NCBI GenBank assembly: GCA_035771175.1
Contig: CM069596.1
Coordinates: 7,862,001-7,926,000, forward strand
Length of the DNA: 64,000 nt
Origin: Paratinospora sagittata
Taxonomy: Eukaryota > Streptophyta > Magnoliopsida > Ranunculales > Menispermaceae
Direction of reading: 5' to 3'
Shown here piece by piece: positions 10,471-22,950 of this stretch (within the stretch, counting starts at the first letter, position 1; each line of letters starts with the position of its first letter). A program made the position numbers and the translations under genes. Below the pieces are notes generated by a model that worked only from the letters and a program-made list of their open reading frames with translations, was not told the origin of the DNA and ran no database searches.

Positions 10471-11297
10471 CCAATTGTTATCTAAGGAGGAATTCTATGA
10501 AATAATGTTTTGATGATTTCAAATTACTCCGTCTTATGATCTAATGATGTTGTTGAAGTGTCTCAACATATCAATTTGAAGAAAGTCAAGTCTCAATCAA
10601 TCAAGTTCATGCCAAGCCAAGTCGTCAAAATCAAGGTTAAAAAGGGTTAAATGTTAGATCGTAGAACCTTACTCAAAACCTTTTTTAGCAAAACAATATT
10701 TATTCTCAAAGACTTTGGATTTCGAAGAAAATGATTTCTATCAATTTTACTCAAAGGTTTTTTAATTGATTTATGAACCATTTGAACAATTTTCTAAACG
10801 TTTGATTTGATCCAAAAAGCTCAAGTATTGATTTAATTTAATCGTGTTTTTGGAAAATCAAATTTCAAGAAAAATTATTTTCAGTCTCTTTCAAGAAGCT
10901 GATGGTCGATCATAACGCTAATGCAGTAGCTAGTCACTTAATATCAAGTCAACATCGCAAAACTCTAATAGACCATCAGGGCGCTGATGGTTTCTAGGTT
11001 CGAATGTTTATCATTCATGTCTGGACGCTGATCGAGTATGAGTGCCCTGATTGAATAAACCTGAAAACCAGCAGTTGCCCTCATTTGAAAACTTAAGTCT
11101 CTGGTACTTAAGCTCGTCATGACACTAACAAAGCATTAGTGTCCTCCCAGAGCGAGTCAGTGCAAATCAAATTTTCAGAACAATTCATTTTAGGACGTTG
11201 ATACTCTATCAAGATGTTGATAGAATATAGTCAGAAAACTGAAAAAAGAAATTGTCACCTAACCATTGACATTTCAATCGCATGATCAAAGGATTTT

Positions 11298-13690
11298 TGT
11301 AACACCCCGATTTTCAAAACTTAAATTTCAAGTAAAATAATGAATATTTTAATTTTATAAAAAAAAAATCAACTTACTGGTTAAGGTAAACGAATACCCT
11401 TACATCTCCATACCTATCTTCATCTCCATACAAGGGTACTTGCCATTGTCCATCCATTTTGGACACAACATTTAAATACATTCATCAAATAGAATTAATG
11501 AATTCAAGTCCAAGGCATTCACAGGGTCTTTACTAACCGTAATAATGTTCATTAAATTTCGATTGTCAATACAACCCCTTCAAATAATAAACTTTTAAAA
11601 ATCAAATAAAAAGTTCACAAAGTCAAACAAGTAATTAGTTTATTCACTAATTAAAATCTTATCCAGATTACCATCTCACCCCTATCACTGAACCACGCCA
11701 CGACTTGTTACTTTATTTTCTAAGTACTTGCATGTGAAAAATAGGGGTAAGCTTGAAAGCCCAGTGGGTCATCTAGACAATTCACAACATCTTATCATGA
11801 TATATACACAAGAACATTACAAACAAGTTTCACACATTAATCGTTGCAACATTAGATTGTTTGAGTCGAGAATTTTATCACATTTTAAATCAAGTACCTT
11901 TAGGAAATCAAACACAGGGTGACACTACCCAAAAATTAGAAACTCGTTGGCGATATTCATCATGAATAACTGCCTCATAATAAACATTGACGATATTCCT
12001 TAGAATAGCTGCCCCATAATAATCAATGACGATATTCCTTAGAATAATTGCCCCATATGTGTGATTCTTATCTTAATTGTGTTCTTTAGTGATGTCACAC
12101 CATACATACAACCTAAGTATGATATTAATTGTATTCACAAGCCATATTCAAATTCCACTACACATAGTATCATGTCACAATGTTAAGTATAATAGTATTA
12201 TCGCATGAACTTCACTATGCCAATATTCTCAAGTCATGTATTTCATCATCAGGCATTATAATATACAAATGAATTCAATTACCACATGAATTGCATGCAT
12301 CCAATTATCATTTGATTAGAATAAAAAATCATGCTGACACACATATCATCATAATTAACAATCACAACATGGTATATATGAAATCATGTAAAATAGACAT
12401 GCAAGAGCAATCTAATAATACTATAGACCTAATTAATTTAACATTCCTATCTATATATCAAAATAAAATATTATGAAGGCCTAGAATCATCCCCACCTGA
12501 ATCGCTAAATTCCAAATCAATAAAGTTCCTCGTTACGCCTAGTACTCAACCTGTACACGTATATTACATTTGTTAATATAAATACTCATAAGAACGATTA
12601 TGAGTGTAGAGATATATACATATATATATAGTGGTGGGATGTTTAAACAAGTATATATATATAAAATAAAATATTATAATGCCTTGTGATATGATATAAT
12701 GATGTGTATGGTATAACATGGTATAATACAATATGTGGTATATTTATAAGGTGTGGTGATGTGTGGAGCGTTTTGAAAAGGTGTGATATGCAACATAACA
12801 TATAATAGGTGTGCTGATGTGGGACGTTTAAAAGTAAAAAGGGAATAGGGAAAATAAAGAAGAAGGGAGGCGTGGAAGAGATGGCGTTGATGGTGGTGAT
12901 GTTAAGTTGCAGAGAGGCGGTGGTGGCGATGTGCCGCGGGGAACAGAGAGCTCTAGTCAAGATCAAGGCCGAGGAAGATGGAAATAGCGAGAAAGAAGAA
13001 GGCGATGACCATTAAGAGGAGAAGAACGATGAACCAGGTTTGTTGCCAGAAAGAAGAAGGCAATGACCACGGTCGAGCTCTGGTCAGAAACTTTAATCGA
13101 TCCTCGGTAGCTTACACAAGTAGATCTTGTCGCTAGGGTTTGTGGTGTTGAAGAAGAGGAAGATGATGTTTAAGAGGTTTTTCTTCGAGAAGCCTTGTGG
13201 ATCTGTAGACACGGCACGCCCTGTGTTTCAGCAGGGGTTTTTTTTGTGCGATTGCGTTTCAGAGCGAGAAAGGTTTGGGTTTCCGACGAGGCGCGATTGG
13301 GTTTCAGGGGTTTGGGGTTTTCGACGACGGACCAGAGCAGGGCGAGGTATAAGGAGGCAGCCGTGTTGCTGCTTCTACTGCTTCCATGGCAGCCGAGAAA
13401 TAGAGCATCGCCATGCTCTATTTCACTATCTTCTTTCTGACTATTGGGCCACGTTCACCGGTGGGAAGTTGTCCTTATATCTTGTAAACACTCACATCAT
13501 CAGGAAAGAGAGAGAATGAGGAATAGAAATGGTTGCTTGTTGTTACGTTAATGGCAGTGAAAACAGGGGATAACTATGGTGCGAAGAGAAAGAGAAGAGA
13601 GAAAAAAAGAAGACGAAGAGAGGTTCCTCACCGTGGGTACTGCTGCGGATTCTTGCCGTCCTTCGCGCGCTTCAGTCACTGGTTCATGAG
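11298..13690 (-). mobile_element. Chromovirus-type LTR (minus strand) nested in the solo LTR
   Basis: Starts on the plus strand at TGTAACACCCCGATTTTC, which is an LTR 3' end read in reverse. It matches the LTR at 17294 over at least 1.3 kb, for example the shared blocks AATAGGGGTAAGCTTGAAAG and TGACGATATTCCTTAGAAT. The lower edge is firm. The upper edge was not found; similarity fades after about 12640, and the tandem repeat at 13758 may already belong to the host LTR. The ORFs inside show no protein similarity that I recognise. Confidence 0.6.
13397..13424. other. Perfect 12-bp hairpin
   Basis: Arms GAAATAGAGCAT and ATGCTCTATTTC pair perfectly around a 4-base CGCC loop. It lies in the poorly assigned right part of the nested LTR insertion. 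No function is inferred. Confidence 0.7.
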
Positions 13691-13757
13691 AGAAGAATGA
13701 AAATCAGAGTTAACGTATGGATGATTGAGATTGATCGAGATAAACTCTAGAGTTAGT

Positions 13758-13985
13758 TTACTTGGAGATAAAATCGAATTTGAAGGAAATCTCATGTGGT
13801 GTTGGCGCTCCGAATCCTTGCAAATTCAATTGGTTACTTGGAGGTAAAATCGAATTTGAAGGAAATCTCATGTGGTGTTGGTACTCAGAATCCTTGCAAA
13901 TTCAATTGGTTACTTGGAGATAAAATCGAATTTGAAGGAAATCTCTTGTGGTGCTGGCACTCGGAAGTCTTGCAAATTCAATTGG
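13758..13985. repeat. 76-bp tandem repeat, three copies
   Basis: Exactly three units start at 13758, 13834 and 13910, each beginning TTACTTGGAG and ending TTCAATTGG. Units differ at only a few positions, so the amplification is fairly recent. It lies inside the SIRE-like LTR. Confidence 0.92.
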
Positions 13986-14625
13986 AGAGTAATTAGGATT
14001 CTTTTGACTTTCTCCAATTTTATTAACGTGGTTAATCTTTTAAGGGTGGAAATTTGGCTGAGGCCCTTGGCTTCACCCAGTCCGTTATTTCAGGGGATTA
14101 CAATTTCTGATTATTTTTATTCTTATGCAAGTTGAATTCAACCAGAACACTTTCATAAAAACTAAACTTATCATTTCCATTAAAGATTTAGACCGTTTTA
14201 ACTCAATGTTTAAAATTCATTTTGAATTTGAACACAACGGTCTTGGTGCACAAATTGTTTTATAAAGAAGAGAAATTCAAAATCGAAAGAGATAACTTTT
14301 TGTCTAAGCAAAAACGTTTTGAAGGTTAGTCGATGTTTTAACTTTGAAAAGAAAAGAAAAAACTACTTCGATTAAAGATTTTTCTTTTAATTAATGGTTT
14401 TCATTTTGAGCATATTCTATATCTTATCTTTTTGGAAAGGCTGTGAAAAAAAATATATTGTTTTTACTCGGATTTCAGCTATATTTGAATTCATATCTTA
14501 TTGCTAAAAGAAGTTTTTCTCGAGTAAAACGTTTTTAGGATTCAATGTAGTAAATTGTATATCTTTCATCTTAATCGAGTTGTAACTGCAATTTTAAAAG
14601 TTGCAGAAAGTTATCCTTGTAAGTT

Positions 14626-14850
14626 AGGATAGTTAGTGGTTACTCATACCCGTGAATTTGAGTGTATAGGTAATTTTGAACCTGTGAAGTCAAGAATATA
14701 GGTAGTCTTGCACCTGTAAGTTGAGAGTTCTAACGGAAGGATAGTTAGTGGTTGCTCATACCCGTGAATTTGAGTGTATAGGCAGTCTTGCACCTGTGAA
14801 GCCAAGAGTATAGGTAGTCTTGCATCAGTCAGTTAAGAGTTCTAACGATT
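14626..14850. repeat. About 112-bp tandem duplication in SIRE-like LTR
   Basis: Two copies begin AGGATAGTTAGTGGTT at 14626 and 14738. Inside them, shorter units of the form TATAGGTAGTCTTGCACCTG recur. A similar but reversed repeat block is present at about 43195-43440, supporting a shared LTR family. Confidence 0.8.
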
Positions 14851-15108
14851 GTTCTCAATCCCGTGAAATAGAGAAAATGTGTAACGATTTGATCTTCAAC
14901 CGTGAGAAAATTCGTTAGTAAGGTTTGAAATCCTGACTAAGGAGGTTAGGTGGTGGAGGTAGGCATATCGCTGAACCACTATAAATCATCTATACAATAC
15001 ATGTTTTCCTTATTGTATATTTGTCATTTCATTGCAAGTTTTTATTTAAAGTTTTTAAGTGATTATAATGTCTAATTAACCCCCTTTTTGGACATTACTG
15101 TGCCAACA

Positions 15109-17288
15109 CCGATATCTCATTAAAATCCCCAACTAAAAGCAACTTTTTGCAGGAATAATCGTTAAGGCGTTTGAGAAGGTCCCAAAATAATGTTCTTGAG
15201 GATGCTGACGGCTCTCCGTAAAACCCCATGAAATGCCATTAATATTTCCATTGCTTTCCACTCACACAACATACAATTCATCGACTAAGAACGAAAAACA
15301 ATTTGCACTTGAGACTTCCACAACAAAATCACACCAGCACCCTCCTTGAGTTGGGATTGTGAATGCAACCATCAAAACCTAGCCTTGCTTTTATAAGATC
15401 AGCTTTACCTTCTGCAGCTCTGGTTTCCAACAAAAAAAATTCACGGGATCTTTTTCTCGCACTGGCGAGAGTAGTTCTCAGAACATCTGGGGGTTCCCAA
15501 TCCCCCGGACGTTCCAGCTTAAAATTTTCATGGCTTCCAGTAGGGTTCGCGACGACCCTGCCGATACCAATTCATTGCCAATAATAGATTCATCATTTGA
15601 TTTTTTTTTCTTTGAGTCTGAAGAGCTTTTTCCTTTTAAATCGAGCCATTGTCTTTCGATTCTACCGATTCCAACCTAGTCTGAACTGTGTCTACCTTGC
15701 CTACATGTTAAGAAGAATGGATGGGGAGGGATGTTTTACGTAAAGACTCAGCAGAGATTAAAATCATATTTGCAATAGGTACGTTAGCGCGGTTACTAGC
15801 AGTGGAATTTTCCAGGAGTAAATGCTTCTCAGAATCCCTTGGATTCAAAATAGAGATCTTATTTTCAGAAAATATTAATTTCCCACCATCATGTGAAAGG
15901 TGAGTGGTGCCCCCTCATCAACACCTTTACTCCCCACCACTAAATCACCCTTTTTCATTCTCGAGATGAGAATTACTTTGTTCAGAGCAATAAATGTTCT
16001 CATTAATACTTTCTGAAGGAGGCTTGAAAGGTGATGCCATTTGAACTTGAGTATGCCTTATAAAGGGTTGTGGAAGTGCTACATGCACCGACGGAGTAGA
16101 TGTTAGCTTAATATGACTCTGACTTGTAATGATTTCTCCCAGATTTTCCAGATTCATTTGCTCTTTCATTAAAAAACCAATCGGCGACGAGCATGCTTCA
16201 CCGGAGTTTGACGTTTCTCCATGATTGACGACCTCTCTGGTGAGACCACATCCTCCCTTATTTTTCATTGGACCTGGCATTTGAAGCCCGTCTCTATGTG
16301 GCTGATCTTTGGATCGTGTTGGCAAGGATGATGCCAAAATTAAATCACACATTCGAACTGTATGGTTGAGCTTGCCACAATCATAGCAAAAATCAAGAAG
16401 CTTTCCATATTTGATATCCGCCCAGATTACCTCCTCCTCACCATTCAATACTTTCAACCCCCTTCTAATAGGAGCACTGGTATTAATGACTACTCTCAAT
16501 CTTAAAGCACGACCCCAACATCGTCAATTTGAATCTTCTTCAATGTCGATGAATCGACCTATCGCATTGCCAATTTGGATACCCACCTCCCTCGTCATGC
16601 TTATGATGGGTAAATTGAAAACATCTACCCAAAATTTGGTCCACTTAGGTTCAGTTGCATTGGGGCTGCAAGAACCATCAATCTCCGTCAATACCATCAG
16701 GGCATTGTCAAAATACCATGGTTCATTTTCAAGAATTCTTCTTTTATCCAGAACATGCTCGAACTTGATCAGGAAAATACCTTTACCCAAATCAGAGAAG
16801 ATATTGCTTCGTTTTGGCCTCTACTCAGTCCTCCTAGGGCGAGAAAAAGTCTTTTTACTATAGAACTTTTGAGTTAAAACCTTAGCTAGCAGACACCTCT
16901 CTAAATTTCGATCATCGTTGGGACCTTATAATGTTCACAACTTCCTCTTTAGTACTAGTCAAAGAAAAAAATTGAAGAGTGGAAAGACTCTCACTAAATG
17001 AGAGAAAAACCCGAGCTTTTTTTGGATTTATCTAAGATGTCCTTGTTGGTGCAAAAGTTGACCAACATCAGTAGACGATGAGGTGGAAGGAAGATGTTGA
17101 TCTAAAACTCGTCGGAGTGCTGGAGAAATTGCTGGAGGTTGATTCTCTAAAATAAGTAAAATAAGGAAAACAGGAGAATACAAACTATCGTAAGGAACAC
17201 CGGTGTATTATCGGCCAAAAACCCTCAGATGCCTAAGTTAGTTTCGAACTGCGTAATACTTAACTCAATCGAGAATGGATTAGAGTTG
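15109..17288 (-). pseudogene. LINE 5' half: ORF1 (DUF4283 plus zinc knuckle) and start of endonuclease
   Basis: On the minus strand, about 16830-16524 encodes a DUF4283-like segment (FLIKFEHVLDKRRIL, ENEPWYFDNALMVL, VDVFNLPIISMT). This continues in 16499-15945, where a CCHC-type knuckle (CYDCGKLNHTVRMC) sits near residue 40. That is the usual ORF1 of plant L1-type LINEs. The endonuclease begins at about 15552 with MKILSWNVRG and reaches LLVGDFNEI at about 15117, where the solo LTR splits it. Stops and frameshifts are present in both ORFs. Upstream sequence to 17288 is probably the LINE 5' UTR. Confidence 0.85.
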
Positions 17289-18789
17289 CCTACTGTCACA
17301 CTCCGATTTTCAAAACTTAGATTTAAAGTAATAAGAATAAATATTTGCTCTTATCAAGAAAATAGCAAAAAGAAAATCGAGGCGTGAATTGTATCTATCC
17401 ACTTTAACCCCAAAATCTTTACACAGGTAAAAATAAATTTAATAATATCATTTATATTTCAAATAAGGTTACAAGTTAAGATAGAAGAATAATCTTTCAA
17501 TTTCTATGCCACGGACTATAGATTCTCATTACACAAATTGAATATTGAGCCATGAGGGTACTTGTCCTTATCCGTCCATTATGGACACAACATTTTTAAT
17601 ATATTCGTCAATTAGAATTAACAAGTTCAAGTCCAAGGCATAAACATATAAAATAACCCATGAAATCTTCAACGACAACTATAATGTTCAAAAAACATTG
17701 ATTTATAATACAACCAATTTAATTGATATAATCAATTATTAAATAATTACTCAGTCCTATTATCATAATGTTACTCAAGCCACTAACCGACACCTACTAC
17801 TGTGAGACACGTCACGAACTTCCGACTCTATTCTTTCATGTACCTGCATGTGAAAAATAGGGGTGAGCTTGAAAGCCCAGTAGGTCATCTAAACCATTCA
17901 CAACATTTTATTATGATATATAAACAAGAACATTACAAACAAATTTCACACATTAATCGTTGCAACATTTGATTATTTGAGTTGAGAATTCCATCACGTT
18001 CCAGATCACGTACCTTTAGGGAATCAAACCCTGGGTGGCACTACCCAAAATTAGAACTCATTGGTGATATTCATCATGAACAATTTTTCCATAATAAACA
18101 TTGGCGATATTCCCTAGAATAACTGCTCCATAATAATCATTGACGATATTCCTTAGAATAACTGTCTCATATGTGTGATTCTTATCTTAATCGTGTTCCT
18201 TAGTGATGTCACACCATACATACAACATAAATACGATATTAATTGCATTCACAAGACATATTCAAACTCCACTACACATGGTATCATGTCACAATGCCAC
18301 ATATAATAGTATTCATGTATGAACTTTATTATAACAATCATGCCAATATTCTCAAGTCAGATGTCTCATTATCAAGCATTATAATTTACATATGAATTTC
18401 AGTTACCCAATGAATTGCATGCATCCACTTAACATCTGATCAGAACAAAAATCATGAACACATACATATCATCATACTAACAATCACATCACGGTATACA
18501 TACAATCATGCATCATACACATTCATGACCAGCAATCTAGTAGTGCTATAAATCTAATTAATTTAATGTTTCTATCTATATATCAAAATAAAATATTGTG
18601 AAGGCATAGAATCTTCCCCACCTGTTACGCACGCAGTTCGTTGTTGTCAAAATTCTTGGTGCGTAACGTACGTCCTCAACCTATACGTATGTATTACATT
18701 TGAATTAGTCACACGTACCTACCCAAATATATATATTACTCATATAAGTAAGATATATGTATATACATACCTATATAACTGCTATAATA

Positions 18790-19006
18790 TGTCACACCCC
18801 GCAGGATGTGATGAGTACTCTACCCCTCAACCACACAGGTCTATTGGGAGCACTCCAGCCGTTACATACCACATAATATTGTCACACCCCAGTACACAGC
18901 ACACCGCAGCGTCTAGTACCCCCGGGATCATTTGTCCATACTATTCACTCATGAATAGTACATTGTGCCGGTCATGACGTCAGCCTACGTCAGGGGCGTC
19001 GTGACA
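18790..19006 (+). mobile_element. 217-bp mini solo LTR with 5-bp TSD
   Basis: Starts TGTCACACCCCGC and ends GGGGCGTCGTGACA, flanked by TAATA on both sides (18785-18789 and 19007-19011). Its last 35 or so bases (GTCATGACGTCAGCCTACG...) match, in reverse, the LTR ends at about 20783 and 45684. The start motif TGTCACACCCC occurs a second time inside at 18880, suggesting an internal duplication. There is no coding capacity. Confidence 0.8.
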
Positions 19007-19008
19007 TA

Positions 19009-19112
19009 ATATATATATATATATATATATGAGTTGGGTAACAATAAGATGTATGTATATATATACTGCTATAATATATATATATACTGCTATAATATAT
19101 ATATATATAATT
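19009..19112. repeat. TA-rich microsatellite and short tandem copies
   Basis: A (TA)n run at 19007-19030 is followed by repeated ATATACTGCTATAATA units to about 19112. The ORFs covering it encode only tyrosine/isoleucine runs and are not genes. Confidence 0.8.
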
Positions 19113-19650
19113 TGTATAGCAGAGAAGTGCCACCACTCTATTTATATATATTTCATGTGATATATGCATGTTGGTGGTGTGTGATGGTAGTAGATAACAC
19201 ACTATCATGCATCTGTTGGCCATGGTTACAACAATTGTTGTTGTCTCCCTTAATGCCGTAAAAATATGAAAGAAGAGAAATAATCTGGAAAGCAGGGGCG
19301 GTAAGGTGAGGAACCACGCATGACACTCATAGGCAACCCATGTCCATGAGAATGCTGAGAAGAACATGTTGTGCATCACCACACCAATGTTGTCGGTACA
19401 ACATTCGATCAAAACACGAAAAAGAGATGCGACAAGTAGATGAGGAAAGAAAAGAAAGTGTAAAACTTACTTTTGTAGTTGCAGGATTTCCAGTTGCAAG
19501 GGCTACGGATCTCCAAAGAGGAAGAATGAGCTTAGTTGGAATAGTATATGAGGAGAAAAAGTGGTGTTGGATTGCATATGAAGGTTTTATATGCTTAGGG
19601 TTTTATGAATGTTTTTGGTGTATATTAGCAATAGCTTAAAAGAAGGCAAA

Positions 19651-19803
19651 TTAAAAATATATGGAAAAGATTTGAGTTGCCTTTATGGGATTGTTTAATT
19701 AAAAATATATGGAAAAGATTTGAGTTGCCCCGAGTTGCCTTTATGGGTTGTTTAATTAAAAATATATAGTAAAGATTTGAGTTGCCTTTATGGGGTTGTT
19801 TAA
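19651..19803. repeat. Three-copy tandem repeat of about 48-57 bp
   Basis: Units begin TTAAAAATATATGG (or AG) at 19651, 19699 and 19756 and contain AAGATTTGAGTTGCC. The second unit is 9 bp longer because of an extra CCGAGTTGC, itself a small duplication. Confidence 0.88.
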
Positions 19804-19883
19804 GAAAATATGTCAATCTTTAAATTAAAGCCATGATTAGATTGAAGAAATGAGTGACAGATTAATAAAAGAATTCATGCAAG

Positions 19884-19929
<46 letters not shown>
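19884..19929. repeat. (TA)n microsatellite
   Basis: An uninterrupted TA run of about 46 bases. Confidence 0.9.
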
Positions 19930-19934
<5 letters not shown>

Positions 19935-20711
19935 ATATATTTAAGTTGTTGTTTGTGGATATCACGAATTGAATTGCATATGGAATTGAAGGAATTGTAC
20001 ATAATAAGAATAATATTCATCCCATAATATGGGTGAAGCTTTAATAAAAGAAAATATCTTTTATATGATAAGAACAATCATCCCGTTATGGCAAATATAA
20101 TAGTGTCATAATGTGGGTGAAGCTTCAATAAAAGGATGTATCTTAATATACTATAATGACTATCCATGTAATTGTAATAGTATCCAAATCAGGAAGGAAA
20201 TTGAAAGTAGTATAACGAAAGAAGTGGAAATATAAGGAGAGATTTAATTGGGATTGGTATGCCACATTAGGTATTTAGGCATTATGAGAGGGACGTGAAT
20301 GTTAGCAAAAGAGAAAGGAAATAAAAGAAATATTAACAAAAAATAGTGAAAGGAAAGAGAGATTAACAGAAAATAATGAAAGGAAAGAATGGCTAACATT
20401 CACGTCTCTCTTATTTCCTTTACTTACGTGAATGTTAGCCATTCTTTCCTTTCATATTTCTTTAATATTGGAGCATGGCGACGTGCTCATGCATGCAACC
20501 CACGTATATGTCAGGCATGCGTGCACATGTATGTGTATCACTTCTCCCACTTTGACTCCAAAATTTGTGACTAAGTTCCTGGGGGATATTGACGTCCTAA
20601 ACTCATTCGTGAAGTTCGAAACGTACGAGTCCATCTCAATTAAATGTGCAGAATTACAAAAACGCTAAGTTTAAAATTACATAAATACCCTTAAAATTTT
20701 TGGGGTATTAC

Positions 20712-20765
20712 ATCCTACCCGCCTTAAAAGAAATTCCGTCCGCGAAATTAAGTTTAAGCTTACTT
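20712..20765 (-). other. Chromovirus polypurine tract and 3' internal end
   Basis: The minus strand reads AATTTCGCGGACGGAATTTC, then TTTTAAGGCGGGTAGGA directly before the LTR start TGTAATACCCC. This is the stereotyped end of the internal region of Tekay-type elements. Only this short end of the internal region remains. Confidence 0.7.
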
Positions 20766-20782
20766 ACGTGATGATGTTTAAC

Positions 20783-21762
20783 TATCACGACACCCCTGAC
20801 ATAGGCAGACGTCATGACGGGCATAATGTATTATATACTGTATATACTCATATACAGTATATCATTGGAAACATATAAATTTTTACTAAAATTGTCAAAC
20901 GGTCTCCAAAAATCATGAAATTAGCATCGATGGACTCGTAACAGTGCATTCTACCATTCTATAGCCTTAAACTAGAGTTTCATCGGGTTTTAAATGATTC
21001 AAATGGTCTCCAATCGAAACTCTAAATTCCAACAAACTTCCAACGGCTATAAAAATTTCAAATGAACACATAAATTCAATCTAACCATATATTTAAGGTG
21101 CCTACAGCCTAGGAAGTGTTTTCCAACCTTCCTAGCGGATTTTCATTTACGTTGGGTCAAAGCCCCAATTTTTTAAAACGCCGTAAAACGGCTCCCACAA
21201 CAAAAATTACTCTGAAAGAAAGGTTACATCTAGCTTAGATATTAATTTTACGAAGAAATAGAATGGAAATCACTTACCGCGAGTCCCGATTTTTCGCGAA
21301 TTCCGCGTTCTCCCTTCGTTCTTCTTTCCTTTCTCTCGTTCTTTCTTTTGTTCCTTTTCTCTCCTCTGTCCTGCAACTTCTTTCATCTCTCTTCTTTTAT
21401 TTTTACACGTTTTCTCTTTTTTTTTATGTTAACGTACGAGAGATTGAGATGAGAAAGGAGAGAGTTGATATTTTATATCAAAATGATCCAATACTCCTCA
21501 TGCTCAATAATTAACCAACTCATCCCATAAATTAATCACTTTAATTCAACTCAATTCACATATTTAATTAACCAACTCATTCAACTAATAAAACTTATAT
21601 TATTTATTTAAGGAGTTTCTTGATGTACTAATACCCCTTAAATCTAGCATGTAGTTTCATACACACGTATATTTAGCTCCTACGTATAAAATACGTGTAT
21701 TATATATCTCGAAATACGCATACTTCAACGAATGTATTTAATTAAAACTACGGGGTGTTACA
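20783..21762 (-). repeat. Second chromovirus LTR (minus strand), 3' to the integrase fragment
   Basis: In minus-strand reading it starts TGTAACACCCCGTAG at 21762, about 155 bp after the stop codon of the integrase-chromodomain ORF. It ends near 20783 with CAGGGGTGTCGTGAT, close to the ends of the mini-LTR at 18790 and the LTR at 45684. It includes a 12-bp-stem inverted repeat, ATATACTGTATA / TATACAGTATAT, at 20833-20862. The terminal CA is mutated. A pyrimidine-rich stretch spans about 21300-21420. Confidence 0.6.
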
Positions 21763-22950
21763 TTAACTTTGTCCACTGTTGACCACTTGTATCTCGAAAC
21801 CTAAAACGTTGAGAATATTCCATTAGCAGTCTATTAAATTTACCAATCCATTGGTGAGTTTGAAGAAATAATTGATAGTATGCATATAGAATGGAGTATT
21901 ATTAATTACCTAGAGCGTTCTTTGAAATAAGTCGGCATGTTTGGCCTTCATTTCACTTTTGAGTTCCCAAGTGGCTTCTTCAACTCCATGATGCTTCTTC
22001 CACAACACCTTAACTAATAGAATGTCTTTGTTCCTCAAACTATGAACTTTCCAATCTAGGATCTTTAAAAGTCCTTTTTCAGAGGTGGCATCAACTTGTA
22101 CTTTTACTTTTTTCCAATCGATGGTGCGGGAAGGGTTTGGTTAATATTTTCGCAACATCGACACATGGAACACGTTGTGGATAGCGGATAAACTAGTTGG
22201 CAAGTCTAGTTTGTAAGCATTCTCGCCAATTTGATCACTGATCTTGAACGAACCGATGAACTGAGGCGATAATTTCCCTTTCTTACCAAACCTCATGATG
22301 CCTTTTTGAGGGCTTATTCTCAGAAATACCTTATCACCTTTTTGGAACTCTAAAGGTCGGCGCCTCTTATCTGCGTAGCTCTTCTGCCTACTCCGGGCAG
22401 TAATTAGCCTTTTCTGGATCAACTTCACTTTTTCGTTCATTTCAATTATCATATCAGGTCCTGTAAGTACTTTGTCTTCCCAATTGGCCCAACACAGTGG
22501 TGACCTACATGGTCGTCCATATAAGGCTTCATATGGAGCCATTTGTATACTTGCCTGGTAACTATTGTTATCAGCAAATTCTGTTAGGTGCAAGTATTTA
22601 CTCCAATTTCACTTGAAATCTAGTACACAAGCTCTCAACATGTCTTTTAAGATCTGAATAACCCTTTCAGATTGACCATCCGTCTGAGGATGATAGGCGG
22701 TGCTCATGGTTAACTTGGTTCCCAATTCCCGCTGCAAGCTCTGCCAGAACTGAGATGTGAATAAGGAATCTCTATCTGACACTATTGATTTGGGTATTCC
22801 GTGTAGCTTCACAATTTCTTTAACATATAGCTCACCCAGTTTACTAATCGGATCTGTGGATTTAATAGGTATGAAGTGTGCCACTTTAGTGTCTGGGGCA
22901 GTACCCCAAGGCACCCAGTTGACCATGGTCATCTTCTCGGTAGGTACCTA
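21763..22950 (-). pseudogene. Tekay-type integrase and chromodomain fragment
   Basis: Minus-strand translation from about 22900 gives [35 protein letters not shown] and [11 protein letters not shown] stop at 22609 follows, then ADNNSYQASIQMAPYEALYG, PQFIGSFKI and NVFHVSMLRKY. A chromodomain-like tail (VKVLWKKHHGVEEATWE) lies at about 21930-22010, before the stop at about 21910. This order is diagnostic of Ty3/gypsy chromoviruses. The 5' part (gag, protease, RT) is missing: the sequence joins the Tat element near 22950. One frameshift or stop splits the integrase. Confidence 0.85.

Larger units (their letters stand above)
10476..15108 (+). mobile_element. SIRE-like solo LTR inserted in the LINE, with a nested insertion
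   Basis: Begins TGTTATCTAAGG and ends GTGCCAACA (TG...CA). It is flanked by CCAAT (10471-10475) and CCGAT (15109-15113), a 5-bp duplication with one mutation. Removing it restores the LINE endonuclease frame from the GDFNEI motif into the NEKEGG motif, so the edges are firm. No coding region lies inside, so it is read as a solo LTR. Near the right end, the block AGGAGGTTAGG...GAACCACTATAAATC (about 14938-14988) is shared in reverse with 43095-43160 and resembles the 3' part of SIRE/Maximus-type copia LTRs (inference). About 11298-13690 is a later insertion. Confidence 0.75.
17294..20711 (-). repeat. Chromovirus (Tekay-type) 3' LTR, minus strand, with nested insertions
   Basis: In minus-strand reading it starts TGTAATACCCC at 20711 and ends GAGTGTGACA at 17294. 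Directly upstream on that strand is a typical PPT-end sequence. The body shares long blocks with the LTR at 11298. It contains the 217-bp mini-LTR at 18790-19006, several TA microsatellites and a roughly 50-bp tandem repeat. CCTAC (17289-17293) would be the target duplication, but its partner is lost. Clade is inferred from the PPT wording and nearby chromodomain integrase. Confidence 0.65.

Noticed and set aside
13127..13519. 130-codon ORF in the nested LTR
   Set aside because: No recognisable domain, arginine/phenylalanine-rich composition, and position inside non-coding LTR sequence.
18990..19412. 140-codon minus-strand ORF
   Set aside because: Much of it is IYIYYSS-type translation of TA microsatellites and the rest is LTR sequence.
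17289..21767. 17294-21762 as one intact LTR with TSD
   Set aside because: CCTAC and TTAAC do not match, and a PPT followed by an LTR start at 20711 shows that two LTRs are present.
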